From the NCBI GenBank assembly GCA_001598975.1, contig BBXU01002870.1, positions 1 to 19,287 of the forward strand: a DNA stretch of 19,287 nt. Direction: 5' to 3'. The position numbers and the translations under genes are program-made. A model generated the notes under the pieces. That model was not told the origin of the DNA, did not search any database, and saw nothing but the letters and a program-made list of their open reading frames with translations. Shown one piece after another: positions 1 through 10,312 of the stretch. The stretch comes from Parachlorella kessleri. Lineage: Eukaryota > Chlorophyta > Trebouxiophyceae > Chlorellales > Chlorellaceae. Every line of letters begins with the position of its first letter. Positions within the stretch are counted from its first letter, which is position 1.

Positions 1-276
1 GGGGGGGGCCGACCTACTCAGCCAGTGTGAGATACTGCCTTCCAGGCCAACTTTGCATGGGTGATAGATAATGCCTCGGCATGCGGGCAGGGAGCCTGCC
101 TGGCTTGGATGACCACATGCCAGGCCCAGGGCCCCTCTCCCCCATAGCCCCCGGTCAACACTTGTGTCCAGGGCATGCTCCACTGACGGAACAATGGGTC
201 ACTAAACCTGGCACAAATAATGTTACCTTAGGTACGTGCTCGAATCCTTCTTGCAACTTGGGCGGGTCCCTTGCAG

Positions 277-1668
277 GGCTATGAGCCGTACGTGCTCATC
301 TCGCGGCGCTTTGTGCCCTGGTACGATGAGCGGTTCCGGGGGTACGGGCGGGACAAGATCCAGCACCTCACCCACCTGGCAGGTGAGCCTACCTTGCCGG
401 CTGTGGGGGCTTCTCTGTGACAGAAACTGCCCCTGGTGAACCCCCCAAAGGACTTTTGTGCCTGTCCCTGGCGGTGCTAACCGCCCTTCCCACCCACAAC
501 CGAATCAAGAAAGGAGCGGGGGAGAAGAGGAGCCAATGCTTGGCGCCTTGTAGACCCCCGTACGAGCGAGGGGGACTCAGCCAACCTGCCGCAAGCGGCT
601 TTAACCTGCTGTTCAATTAAACTTTTCCAGGTCTCCAGCTGCCACCCCCTCTGCCACATCGTGCTGCTTGTTGTAGAATGGTTCAAGCGGTGCTGATACA
701 CGTAAGCTGATGGCTCTGTAGCGCCCCTCAGCCCAGCCAGTCAGCTGCTGGGTGCAGGGCTGAACGTGACCTTCAGCGTGCACCCAGCCGCCTTTGTGGT
801 GCACGTGCCCCACAGGAAGGCGCCCACCTTCAGGGCAACCAGGAGCAGCGGGCAGTGGGATAAGGTGGGTGGGTGGGGAAGGGGGGGGGAGAGGGGTGTG
901 AGAGGGTTGAGGCCCCCGGAGGCAGGGGTGGGTGAGGCCTGAGGGAAGGAATTGGAGGCTGCGCCTTAAGGCGACAATTGGGTGAGACCCTGAGGCAAGG
1001 TGTGATTGAGTGTCCCGGCACCTTCCTGTGGCAGGCCCTCATCCCTTCCCTTCTTGCCTGCAACCAGCCAGGCACATGTGCCAGGGTTGGGACAGACCCT
1101 GCCCGCCTGCCTGCCTGACACGCGGATGGTACTTGTTGAGGGTGGCAGGCAATGTGAGCAGGGGTGAGCTGCACTGTCCGGGATTTGGGGCGTGCCTAAG
1201 TCATTAGTATGGGTGGCAGGTAATGGGACCAGAGAGTAAGAGGTGGGCTGTACTGGCAGAGCTGAATGCAGAAGGACCCAGTACAAGGGTGTGAGCTTGT
1301 GGTACAGCAGGTCGGTGAGCGGGGTGGGCCAAGCCCAAGCATTGCTCATTCTACAAGCTTGAATAAGCAGGCACAAAAGTGTGTGTGCTCCCTGCCAGGA
1401 AGGACTGCCTGGAACCTCTGTGAGGGTAGTAGTGCATGCCTGTCCGCCCCCGGTGCAGCTGTACAAGCTGTACGTGGAGGTGCAGAGGGATGTCAGGGCC
1501 CAGCGCTTCCTGCCCGTGGTCTCCTTCCCACACCGCTGCACCAATAACAACAGCAGCGGCGACGGCGGCGCCAGCGGGGACGGCAGGAGCAGTAGTGCTG
1601 GTAGTGAGGCTGGGGACCAGCAGGGACTGCACCATGGGCAGCTTTGGAGCAGTAGAATAAAGGAATAA
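277..1668 (+). CDS. LARGE/B4GAT1-like glycosyltransferase (GT49), 3' part of gene
   Basis: Three exons join cleanly: 277-382, 758-864 and 1459-1668 (stop TAA at 1666-1668), giving 140 codons before the stop. Introns are GT-AG, the first in phase 1 and the second in phase 0. Exon 1 reads GYEPYVLISRRFVPWYDERF and continues to GYGRDKIQHL. This matches the conserved C-terminal part of the LARGE/B4GAT1 family (EPYVVV..D.PEYD.RF.G.G.NK..HI), and the next exon supplies the family's HPAAFVVHVPH block. LARGE-family enzymes are Golgi membrane glycosyltransferases that use UDP-sugars. The catalytic DxD region and the membrane anchor must lie to the left of the window. The substrate in an alga cannot be told from sequence. 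The protein ends in a low-complexity Ser/Gly/Asp-rich tail (from about 1543), so the extreme C-terminus is the least certain part. Third codon positions are GC-rich, unlike the flanking introns. Confidence 0.82.
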
Positions 1669-2348
1669 CTGGTTATGCCCAGTTTTTGTGCTACAGACCA
1701 TGGGCAGCTCCTGAAGCAATAGCAGCAGCATGCTCAGCTGCAGTCGGCCCAGCAGCAGCGAGTCAGGATTGCAGAGCTAGTTAGGTGGGCGAATCCATCC
1801 GGATGGCGGCGTCAGAGCAGTCAAAGCGTGATATGGCAACCCAAACAGGTGTTGCTCCATTAGGTTTCATGATGAAAAGCGGCTTGCTGCCACAGTGCCT
1901 CCAGAACCTTTGGACAACCAGTGCCAGGGTGTTGATTGCAAAGAATTAGCCAGTGAGTCCATGGTTAGCCTGCTGAGGCTTCAATTAGTGCCAAGTAGCA
2001 CTCACTTCCTGGCCATGTCAACCCTTACGACTGTAATCAATCCCACTGGAGAAACTAAAAATGCTAACGTCAATGTTAAGAAAGCTTTCATGCCCCTGAA
2101 GGGTTGGCAGGTGAGCAGGTTCGGGTGATGACATGCGCCTGATGAAGAGCCGACGAGCCCCACATGGACCTACATAAGACATGGGCCTACTACACCCACC
2201 CCTTCCCATGCACATGAACGACCTTGGATGGCAGCATACGAGCCATCAATCAGAGCAGATGCACGGGTCAGGTACTCGCGCTAGGGTACTGCATTGTAGG
2301 CAGCATCTAACACCTTACCGAGGAAAAGCAGGCACACTTGGAACCTTG
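1669..2348. other. Convergent intergenic region after the GT49 gene
   Basis: This stretch lies between the GT49 stop codon and the last exon of the leftmost F-box copy on the opposite strand. I see no exon with family similarity or biased codon use here. A TGTAA on the plus strand at 2032-2036 could serve as the GT49 poly(A) signal, about 365 nt after the stop, but this is weak. A short direct repeat (ACCATGGGCAGCT) links the end of the coding exon (about 1632) with 1698-1710. Confidence 0.5.
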
Positions 2349-4071
2349 TTACCTAGCAGGCAAGATGCCATCACTACTTCTTATGGGCTGCTCCACAATG
2401 CAGCCAGCGGGCAGCACTCTCCTGAGCATCTGCAATCAATAAAGGATTGCTGCATCAGTTGCAGTTGAACGGAGCTGAGCCTGGGAGACTACAAAACCCA
2501 TGATGTTGTGGCACACATGTGCACACCCCAAAATGCACCACTAAGCACAGCTGACAATGAGCATCCTGTAGCATGGCCCAGCCCGACCTATTTTGCAGAC
2601 GCTTAGGGGTTCATCATGAGACAGCGCTCTCTTGCCCCAGCTATCTCAATTCCCGCACCCGCACCTGAATGCGCCGGTCAGCAGCACTGGCGTTGTCCAT
2701 GGGTAATCCAAGGGACAGCCGCTGCAAGCTGGTCAGGCCGCAGAGCAACTCTATGTGGTCAGCTGTCAAGCAAGTAGCCGACAGCCAAGAGAACTCCAGG
2801 TGCTGCAGATGCTTTTAAGGGCTCCAGGTGACAGAGCATCTCTTGAATTCCGCAGGACAGGCTGGTCAGCTGGGGCATGGGCTGCAACTGTGACCAGCAA
2901 TCCCTGACGCCCTGTATGTCTAGGTGGCACACAGCTGGCGCCACTGCCTGCAGTACTCTGTCCACTGCTTGGAAGGACGGCGGATTCGAATAGTCTAGGG
3001 TGAGGGATGTAACGCGACCCAGTCCTGACAGCCCGTCGCTGTGCAGTTGATAGCAGATGTTCAAGTCGAGGATGACCAGGCTGGGCAGCGCTGGCCACCT
3101 GATAGTTACTGAGTCGGCATCTAAGCTTAGCTGGGACAAACGCGCCAGCTCCAGCCGAGTCCCTGCCAGCCTGACTGCGTCCACGTCCTCCACTCGCAAC
3201 GACAGCAGGCTGGGCAGCGCCGCATCGATATCTATGCTCGACATGAATTGGAAGTCGAGGGAGGACAGGCGAGGCAGCTGTGCGCTGCCTCCCAGCTCCA
3301 CGTGCTCCCAGCCAGAGCACACTAACCGCTCCAGTGCTGACAGGGGCTGCAGCGCTCTGAGGTTCAGGTACCCCGTCTCGCACATTTCTAGGCGCAGCTC
3401 GAGATTTGCCAAGCAGGGCAAGATACGGAGCACTGCCAGGGAGCGATGGAGCATCTTATCGTTACCAGTAAGGGAAAGCTTCGTCAAAGTCTGCAGGCAT
3501 CGCAATTTCAGAACACTTCCTAGGGCCATAATATACCTTCTCCCAAGTGGCAAGTTTCCTTGAGCCCAGCCATTTACTCTGGACTCCATGCAGCTGGACA
3601 GCCATAACCGAAGGGACCTACCGCTCGTGGGTGGATGGAGGATATTAGCAACGTCAGCTGCATCTTCTCCAAATGGTACACCCATAAGGACCGCACCGCC
3701 GGCTGGGTGCTGATGTCCATTCAACGGTGCGCTTTTCTGCTAAGGCATGGCCGGGCAACCGAACTGTGTGGACGGGAAAGTGCCTTGGGTCCAGGTACTT
3801 TCTCCAAGTGCGACATACTGCTAGCGCTTGCACTTGCAAAGCGGTGATGCAAGCGTGTCACAAAGCAAGTCACACAGCACGCCATCTTCCTCAATGATCA
3901 GCAAAAACAAAGTTGCACCCGCTCTGCGGCCGAACGGCGCACCCTGTCCCTGAGGGTCAAGGCGGGCATTTTCCAATAGTCAGGGTTATTGGGCACTTGG
4001 ACGCTGAATATATGCTGGACGACTTCTCCGGGCAGGCGTGGCACGACGGACTGCCTGGCTTGTGTAGCCAT
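2349..4071 (-). pseudogene. F-box/LRR gene, tandem copy A, decaying
   Basis: Relative to copies B and C, the four ancestral exons are 3943-4071 (ATG at 4071), 3622-3833, 2665-3490 and 2349-2429 (TAA). Exon 1 encodes the first F-box half (PRLPGEVVQHIFSV), exon 2 the second half (VQALAVCRTWRKYLDP), exon 3 about 275 codons of leucine-rich repeats and exon 4 a short tail (MLRRVLPAGCIVEQP). Three lesions are visible. First, the intron 1 acceptor reads TTGCAA (3834-3839) where B and C have TTGCAG; the next AG would shift the frame into an immediate TAG. Second, exon 2 is one base short near 3707-3716, while its downstream frame still aligns with C (TQPAVRS against TQPATRS). Third, exon 3 has AAAA instead of AAA at 2813-2816, which truncates the LRR frame at about 2759. 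Outside these lesions the paralogous sequence is well preserved, so decay looks recent; assembly error could explain the indels but hardly all three changes. Confidence 0.8.
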
Positions 4072-5212
4072 CACTGGTTCGCTAATATCACTGGGTGGCT
4101 CACTGGATGGTAATGCTAATACCGCAGCTACTCGTTCAGCGCAAGATGCAGTGCTCCAAGGGGATCGTCACCCAAAGCTACTCTCCACGTGCGTACTTTC
4201 AAGCATGCTTTCAAGTGATGGCAGTGTTGTTGAACCGGTCGACCGCCCTGACGCACGCTCTGCGTGCTGGGCGATCGACCACACAGCGCGCGTGCGCTCT
4301 ATTCAATTCAAAACGCATTGGGTGATTCAGAGTGATGGCGACTCAGCTCTGATCAGATGATGTGTGATCGCTGTCACCCAAGGGCATTATGTGTCAACCA
4401 GTGGGTGAGGGTGGCTTGCGGCCGCAGTACCTGCAAGCCCTTTGGTTACACCGGCAGCTCAGCACCCAGCAGTAACCCAGTTTTCGAAAGGGAGGGCTTG
4501 GGTGGGGCGGCGTGGGGCTGGCCGGCGGATTACGTTGTATAAGGCAACTTGGCATGCCTGCGTGAATGAACTGAAAATCGCAAAGTAGAGTACACTCCAT
4601 GGCGTCGTTACGGTGGCAACTAGTGCATAGGAAAATAGACAAGGGCGAACTGTAGTGGCAGGGCTGGATGCAAGTATGCTCCTCAGCTGCGTCATGTCAC
4701 AGGGCAGCAGTTGAGCCGTTTCGTAACGGCAGACAAGCAAGAGGTACTACCAAGTTCAAGTAGTCGTTGCATTTCAAAGGCTGACAATCGTGCCTGTCTA
4801 GGATTACCCTGCCACAAAGTGCTGACCTGATTAGTGGCAAAAAAACACACCACACACACTGGAATGGACCAGCACATTCCTTCCTGGAGGCAGGCTGGCC
4901 CTGAGTTGAAGTTGAAGTTGAAGAGCACACCAGAGTTAACCTCAAAACATGCTACCCTCGCAAAGGAGCAGTGGCTTAGCTTGGCTTAGGACGAAGCCAT
5001 TGGTTCAGCACTCAGGCAAGGGACTATAAGTGCATAACCCTGTTCGCACAGATCGACCCTGCCTACATATTGCCTGCCTCTAACAACTGAAGAACACCAC
5101 TCTTTCGCCAAAAGTGGATATTGCTTAATAGGTGGCAGGACCATTGTCCATCACCCGTGGTAGGCAGAGCAGCTTGGAAGCATCTGAGGGTGGCGCAGCA
5201 CACTCTTGTCGC
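4072..5212. other. Duplicated intergenic region between F-box copies A and B
   Basis: This holds the presumed promoter and 5' leader of copy A and the 3' flank of copy B, both on the minus strand. From about 4398 to 5150 it is clearly homologous to about 7606-8290 between copies B and C. Landmarks are GTGAGGGTGGCTTGC versus GATGAGGGTGGCTTGC, GATTACCCTG at 4802 and 7905, and GGACTATAA at 5021 and 8193. The offset is about 3.17-3.2 kb. The part next to the copy A start (4072-4380) does not resemble the leader shared by B and C. A short GTTGAA triplet repeat lies near 4908-4923. No exon or RNA gene was recognised. Confidence 0.6.
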
Positions 5213-7269
5213 CTAGCAGACATGGACGTTTTTGGGACCTAGCCAGACGGCCTGCTTCACAGCGCACCCAGCGGGCACCACCTTCCTGAGCACCTGCGAG
5301 CAACAGCTGACATGTCAGAAGAGCGCCCAGGTGGCAGATGCATTTGCTAGTCGTGGGGGGCACGTAGGCGTGTGATTGATGCAACCTTACACATGCACGC
5401 AAGATCAAGACTGGTGCCAGCGTCACACCTACACGACAGATCTAGCTGCAGTCACAGCAGTCTGCCAAATCAGCGGCTTGCGCCAGCGAACACAACACGC
5501 CCTGCAGCGCACGAGGCCCAGCTGATCACTAGGCATCCGGAACGGTTAGGAATTCACTCGATAACTAACAGATGGCCACTTGACCCCCACCCCCCACCCC
5601 ACCCACACACCCATACCTGAACACGGCGGTCAACAGCGGTGACATTGCCGCCCCTTATGGTATTAAGACTCAACCGCCGCAAGCTGGTCAGGCCATGCAG
5701 CCAGTCAAGGTGCTCCAGTGTTAGGCTAGTGGCCGTCAGGGAATGGAACTCCAGATCCTGCAGCTGCTCCAAGCCACTCAAATGCCAGATGATGCCTGGG
5801 CTGCGGCAGGTCAGCCTGGTCAGCTGGCGCAGAGGTGGCAGGGGTGGCACCTGTGACCAGTCATCTCTAGGTCTATAATCCAGATCTAGCTGGCGCAAGG
5901 AGGGCGCCAGCGCCTGCAGCACCCTGTCAGGCACCTGGAAGGACGGCTGGGCCCCAACACAGTCGTACACCAAGGTGAGGGAGGTAAGGCAGACTAGGGC
6001 TGACAGGCCGTCGCCGGCCATCTGGTGGCAGTCACTCAGGCGAAGCATGGCCAGGCTGGGCAAGGCTAGCCACCTGATCGTCGCTGACTGGCCGTCAAAG
6101 GAGAGCCGAGACAGCTGTGCCAGGTGCAGCGCATCACCCGCCAGCCTCAGGGAGAGGCCTACGTCTGAGTCCTGCACCACTAGGGACTGCAGGCTGGGCA
6201 GCGCCGCATCGATGTCTATCTCTCCTCGACCGGTCCAGAAGTGCAGGAAGGAGAGGTGAGGCAGCAGTGTGCCGCCTTGGAGCTCCACGCGGTCCCAGCT
6301 GGTGCAATACAGCCTTTCCAGGGCTGAAAGGGGCTGCAGCCTTCGCAGGTCCAGCTGCCCTTCGCTGGTGCAATCCAGGCAGAGAGACTTTAAGCAGGGA
6401 AATGCGGGGATTGCCAATAGGAAGCTCTGGTGCGTCTCGTGCTCGCCAGAGAGGGAAAGCCGGGTCAATATCTGCAGGGCCAGGCAGAGAGACCTTTTCA
6501 CGCTGGTTGGTATCTTCAGTCGCAACTGTGCCTGGCCCTGTAGATGATGACCAAGCTTGATAACCACTCGTAGGCCAGGTTAGTATCCTTAGTCTCCACC
6601 TCCCATCGGGGTAAGGGGTAAGCAAAGCCCAATGGGCCTCACTCAGCACAGCACGCACTTGGACAGCCACAAGGCCATATACAGTGCAGTGTCTCCTTTC
6701 AGGTTCACGATTCGAGATTTCCTTTGCTTGTGCAGAGCAACTGTACTCGTGCAAGGCTGGACTCACTGGACCCACCGTTCGAGGTTCCAGCGAGGCCAGG
6801 GCCAGTAGCAGCGGTGCGGTTGGCATGGAGAGAGAGTCCAAGAACCTCGTTGCCGGCCGGGTGACAGTGACCCACTCTGCGATGCGGGTGCTTGCTGCGT
6901 CGGAGTCAGACAACCAGAGCATCTCGAACGGGAATAGCCTTGGGTCCAGGTATTCTTTCCAAGCACGACACACTGCCAGCGCTCGCACCTGCAACCAGTG
7001 GTGGAACCCTTTAAACACAGCAAGCTAACCTACCCAACGGCTCTGTCTAGCCATACGCACAGCAAGCTGCCCAGGAACCAACGTCGTACCCTGTCCCTGA
7101 ATGACAGAAGAGGCCCTTCATCATCAACATCATCAACATCATCAACAACTTCATCATCGCTATCAAACACAGGTTCCTGGGGCGGACGAACGCTGAATAT
7201 GTGCTGTACCGCTTCTCTTGGCAGCTGTGGCGTGGTTGCAGGCTGCCTGCCTCGGGCTTGCCGGCTCAT
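5213..7269 (-). CDS. F-box/leucine-rich-repeat protein, tandem copy B
   Basis: Four exons on the minus strand: 7090-7269, 6776-6988, 5617-6471 and 5213-5293 (stop TAG), all joined in phase 0, giving 442 aa. F-box proteins normally link a substrate to an SCF (Skp1-cullin) ubiquitin ligase, with the LRRs recognising the target. The F-box is split by intron 1: LPREAVQHIFSV (residues about 16-27), then an acidic Asp/Val linker, then VRALAVCRAWKEYLDPRLFP from residue 61. Residues 132-416 are irregular leucine-rich repeats with recurring LPSLxxLxL patterns. The tail is VLRKVVPAGCAVKQAVW. The start at 7269 was chosen because copies A, B and C all have ATG at this aligned position. Introns are 101, 304 and 323 nt. 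Codon use is less GC-biased than in the GT49, S49 and kinase genes. The target is unknown; the family call rests on motif pattern only. Confidence 0.8.
7119..7158. repeat. Coding 9-nt repeat in exon 1 of F-box copy B
   Basis: The plus strand shows three tandem ATCATCAAC-type units followed by related triplets. On the coding strand these encode alternating Asp and Val (DDEVVDDVDDVDDE) in the linker between the two halves of the F-box. Copy C has a different repeat at the same place, and copy A has none. Confidence 0.85.
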
Positions 7270-8388
7270 GATCAACAGCTTGAGAGTGCAGATGTGCGGT
7301 GCTACTTCAAGAGGAGTTGCCAGACGACAGGTGACAAACAAGTCCCAAAACGCGGAGGAGCCCTGTGAAGCCCTGATCAGCTCCCCTTTGCCTTAATGAC
7401 AATGTCGGCGCCCCTGCTCAGGGTGCTATCCAGTTGTGAAAGTTCTACAGAAATGGGGTTTCATTTCCCGTGCACTGTCGAAAAGGACACTGATAGCATC
7501 TCCTTACACGATCGTTCAGGGCGCCGGGGGAGCTACTCAGTTTGGTCCGGTCATGGGTCCGGTGCGCGGTCGCTACCCGGTGCTCCCAAAAGTTCAGTCG
7601 CCTACCCAGTGGATGAGGGTGGCTTGCTGCCACAGTATTTGCAAATTTCTCACCAGACCGACAGCGCAGCACCCAGCGGCAGCCACGATCTCTCAAGGGA
7701 GGGTAGGGGAGGCATGAGTATGGGTTGTGCACCACGTTGCGCGAGGCGGCACTGCCGTGGTCATAGAAGCAAATCACCCCTTGTATAACATGGTTCTTAC
7801 GCAACATTGCAATGCAGCAGGTTTGACTACAGCAGACAAGCAAGAGACACTACCAAGGCTGAGAATGGCGCTGCATTACAAACCTGACAAGTTCGCCTGG
7901 TTAAGATTACCCTGTCGCCGAGTGCTGACCTGGTAGTTACCAGAAATCCAAACCATACTGGTAAAGGGCCAGCACATTACTTATTGAAAGCAGGCAGGCC
8001 CACAGTTGGGGACTCACGGCAGGATGGTCAGGTGGCGGTACGCTGTTAGACCAGACTAGACTAGGCAGGCCCACAGTTGAGAATGTAAGCACGCCAAAGT
8101 TCAAGTCAAAACACTTTGCCCTTGCACCAGAGGAACAGTAACCTTAGCTCGTCTGTGGGGAAGGCCACTGGGCCAGCGCTCAGGCAAGCCTCGGACTATA
8201 AAGTGCGTAACATGCAAGTATGGTTCAGCCCTACCTATCATTTACCTGCCACCAAGAGTGACAGGAGCACATGAGCCTTTGTCAAGAGTGGATACTGCGT
8301 GAAGGGTGCCCGAACCGTCGTATACCACCGTTGATAGGCAGCAGCTTGGAAGCATCAGCTGAGGGTGGTGCAGCGCATTCTTGCCGCC
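7270..8388. other. Duplicated intergenic region between F-box copies B and C
   Basis: This holds the 5' leader and presumed promoter of copy B and the 3' flank of copy C. The first part (about 7270-7560) is homologous to 10313-10600 upstream of copy C, including a shared block ending GTAGCACCGCACATCTGC on the minus strand just before the start codon. The rest (about 7606-8290) is homologous to the A-B spacer. A 17-nt direct repeat (AGGCAGGCCCACAGTTG) occurs at 7992-8008 and 8063-8079 and brackets DNA absent from the A-B spacer. A TGTAA on the minus strand at 7876-7880 is a possible poly(A) signal for copy C. No exon was recognised. Confidence 0.6.
7992..8079. repeat. 17-nt direct repeats 71 bp apart in the B-C spacer
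   Basis: AGGCAGGCCCACAGTTG is present at 7992-8008 and again at 8063-8079. The matching A-B spacer near 4890 has only one related sequence (GGAGGCAGGCTGGCCC), so the 71 bp appear to be specific to this unit. Confidence 0.75.
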
Positions 8389-10312
8389 TCAGCAGACATG
8401 GTAGTAGCCCATGCCCATTCCTAACCAGACGGATTGCTTCACAATGCACCCAGCGGGTAGCAACTTTCGGAGCACCTGCAAGCAACAGCTGACACGTCTG
8501 GAGTGCATCCATCTGCTGCTGGTGGTAGGTGGGCCACATGGACATGTAGTTGACGCGGTGCTACACATCCACCCAAGAACACTGTTGGTACAGCGACAGA
8601 CCTTGTGACAGACTCAAGTGCAAACACCGGCAGCCAGACGCTCAATGAATAGCGTCAGCAGACATCACTTCAGCTGCATTTGGAACACTTGCAGTTGACC
8701 CAATAGCTAACAAATGTCCCCCCCCACCACCACCACCACACACACACACACACACACACACACACCACCCAGTGCAACCCATCCCCACGCATTCATACCT
8801 GCACGCGGCGTTCAACAGCAGCGACGTCACCCTTGGAGGTACCAAGCCACAGTCGCCGCAGGCTGGCCAGGCCATTAAGCCAGTCGAGATGCTCTACTGT
8901 TAGGCCAGTAGCCGTTAGCGAAGGGAACTGCAGGTGCTGCAGCTGCTCCAGGGGGCCCAAGCACCAGACAATGCTTGGGTTGTAGCAGGTCAGGCTGGTC
9001 AGCTGGCGCATAGGTCGCAGGGGTGGCATCTGTGACCAGTCATGTCTAACAAAGTCCACATCTAGCTGGCGCAAGGAGGGCGCTAGTGCCTGCAATGCCA
9101 TGTCAGGCACCTGGAAGGATAGCGGGCTCCAGTCACACTCATACTCCAAGGTGAGAGAGGTGAGGCAGCCTAGCGCTGACAGGCCGTTGCCGGCCATCTG
9201 ATGGCAGTTAAGCAGGCTCAGCACGGCAAGGTTGTGCAGGGCTGGCCACCTGACCACCGCTGACCGGACGTCCAGGGTAAGCTGGGACAGTTGTGCCAGC
9301 TGCAGCTCGTCACCCGCCAGCCTGATTGAGTTGGCCCCATCTTCCACCAGCAAGGTCCGCAGGCTGGGCAACGCCACATCAATGTCTATGTCGCCCGTAC
9401 CACCACAGCAGCGCAGGAGGGACAGGCGAGGCAGCAGTGTGCCGCCCTTGAGTTCAATGCGCTCCCAACTGCCGCAACCCAGCCTTTTCAGGGCTGTAAG
9501 GGGCCGCAGCCTTCTCAGGTCCAGCTGCCCAGCATCGGTGCATTGCAAGAAGAGAGACGTCAGGCAAGGAAACGTGCGCACGGACGCCAGAAAGCTTTGG
9601 TGCACCGCATTCTCGCCAGCAAGGAAGAGACCGGTCAACATCTGCGGGTCAAAGAATGGGGGAGCATTGCAGCGCCAGAGTAGTTGCCTGACTTGAAAAG
9701 AACCAAGCAAAGCCCCACCGCTACATGAACCTGGGCCAGCCACTAGGCCACGCACAGTAGTGAGTCGCCAGTGTGAACCCCCACAGTCTGCACTTCAATG
9801 TTCCTCTGCATGTGTAAGCCACATCATTCATGCATGATAAATTCTATACCCACCGTTCGAGGTTGCACGGACGCCAAGGCAAACAGCAGCTGTGCGGTCG
9901 GCATGGCGGATGGCATGGAGGTAGAACTGAAGGAACGTGTCGCTGGCTGGGTGACAGTGATCCACTCAGCGATGCGGGTGCTTAAAACGTCAGAGCCATC
10001 CAAACAAAGCGCTTCACAGGGGAAGAGCCTTGGGTCCAGGTATTCCCTCCAAGCCCGGCACACTGCCAACGCTCGCACCTGCAACCAGTTTGGCAAGTTC
10101 TTCAAGACGCATGGCAACCCATTGAATGCCCCAGCTGCCAGGCGCAAACATCGCACCCTGTCCTTGAGGGACAAGAGAGGCACTGCGTCATCCTCCTCCT
10201 CGTCCTCCTCCTCCGGGTGAATTGGCGTTTTGACGCTGAATATGTGCTGTACCACCTCTCTGGGAAGCCGTGGCGCGCCTGCAGGCTGCCTCGCTTTGGT
10301 TTGGCAGCTCAT
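8389..10312 (-). CDS. F-box/leucine-rich-repeat protein, tandem copy C
   Basis: Four exons on the minus strand: 10157-10312, 9854-10078, 8799-9641 and 8389-8475 (stop TGA), all joined in phase 0, giving 436 aa. The F-box is again split by a short intron (78 nt): PRLPREVVQHIFSV at about residues 14-27, an acidic Glu/Asp linker at about 34-42, then VRALAVCRAWREYLDPRLFP from residue 53. Residues 128-408 are leucine-rich repeats. The tail VLRKLLPAGCIVKQSVW aligns with copy B. By eye the LRR exon is closer to B than to A (both share GQLDLRRL, CHQMAG.GLSAL and SFQVPD). Introns 2 and 3 are 212 and 323 nt; intron 3 carries a CA microsatellite. The likely role is substrate receptor of an SCF ubiquitin ligase, by family only. 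It is divergent from the S49 protease gene to its right, so the two may share the region 10313-11116 for their promoters. Confidence 0.8.
8739..8764. repeat. (CA)n microsatellite
   Basis: Thirteen CA dinucleotides follow a C-run and CCA/CAC triplets within intron 3 of F-box copy C. The homologous intron of copy B has only a C-rich, CCCAC-type stretch there (about 5585-5609). Confidence 0.9.

Noticed and set aside
46..150. Open frame reading ANFAWVIDN...CGQGAC, faintly like an X8/CBM43 domain or an earlier GT49 exon
   Set aside because: Third codon positions are not GC-biased as in the real exons, the cysteine pattern is incomplete, and the frame stops without a sensible donor.
389..701. Overlapping plus and minus open frames between the first two GT49 exons
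   Set aside because: They fall inside an intron whose borders are fixed by phase and family motifs.
966..1731. Long minus-strand frames (194 and 126 aa) opposite the GT49 gene
   Set aside because: They are antisense shadows of an intron and of the repeat-rich last exon, with no recognisable motif.
2766..3383. A 205-aa frame overlapping F-box copy A, and a 168-aa plus-strand frame at 3057-3563
   Set aside because: Both are shadows of the LRR exon; only the frame shared with copies B and C shows the LRR pattern.
5975..6560. Plus-strand frames opposite F-box copy B
   Set aside because: Antisense of the LRR exon; equivalents appear at the same place opposite copies A and C because the sequence is duplicated.
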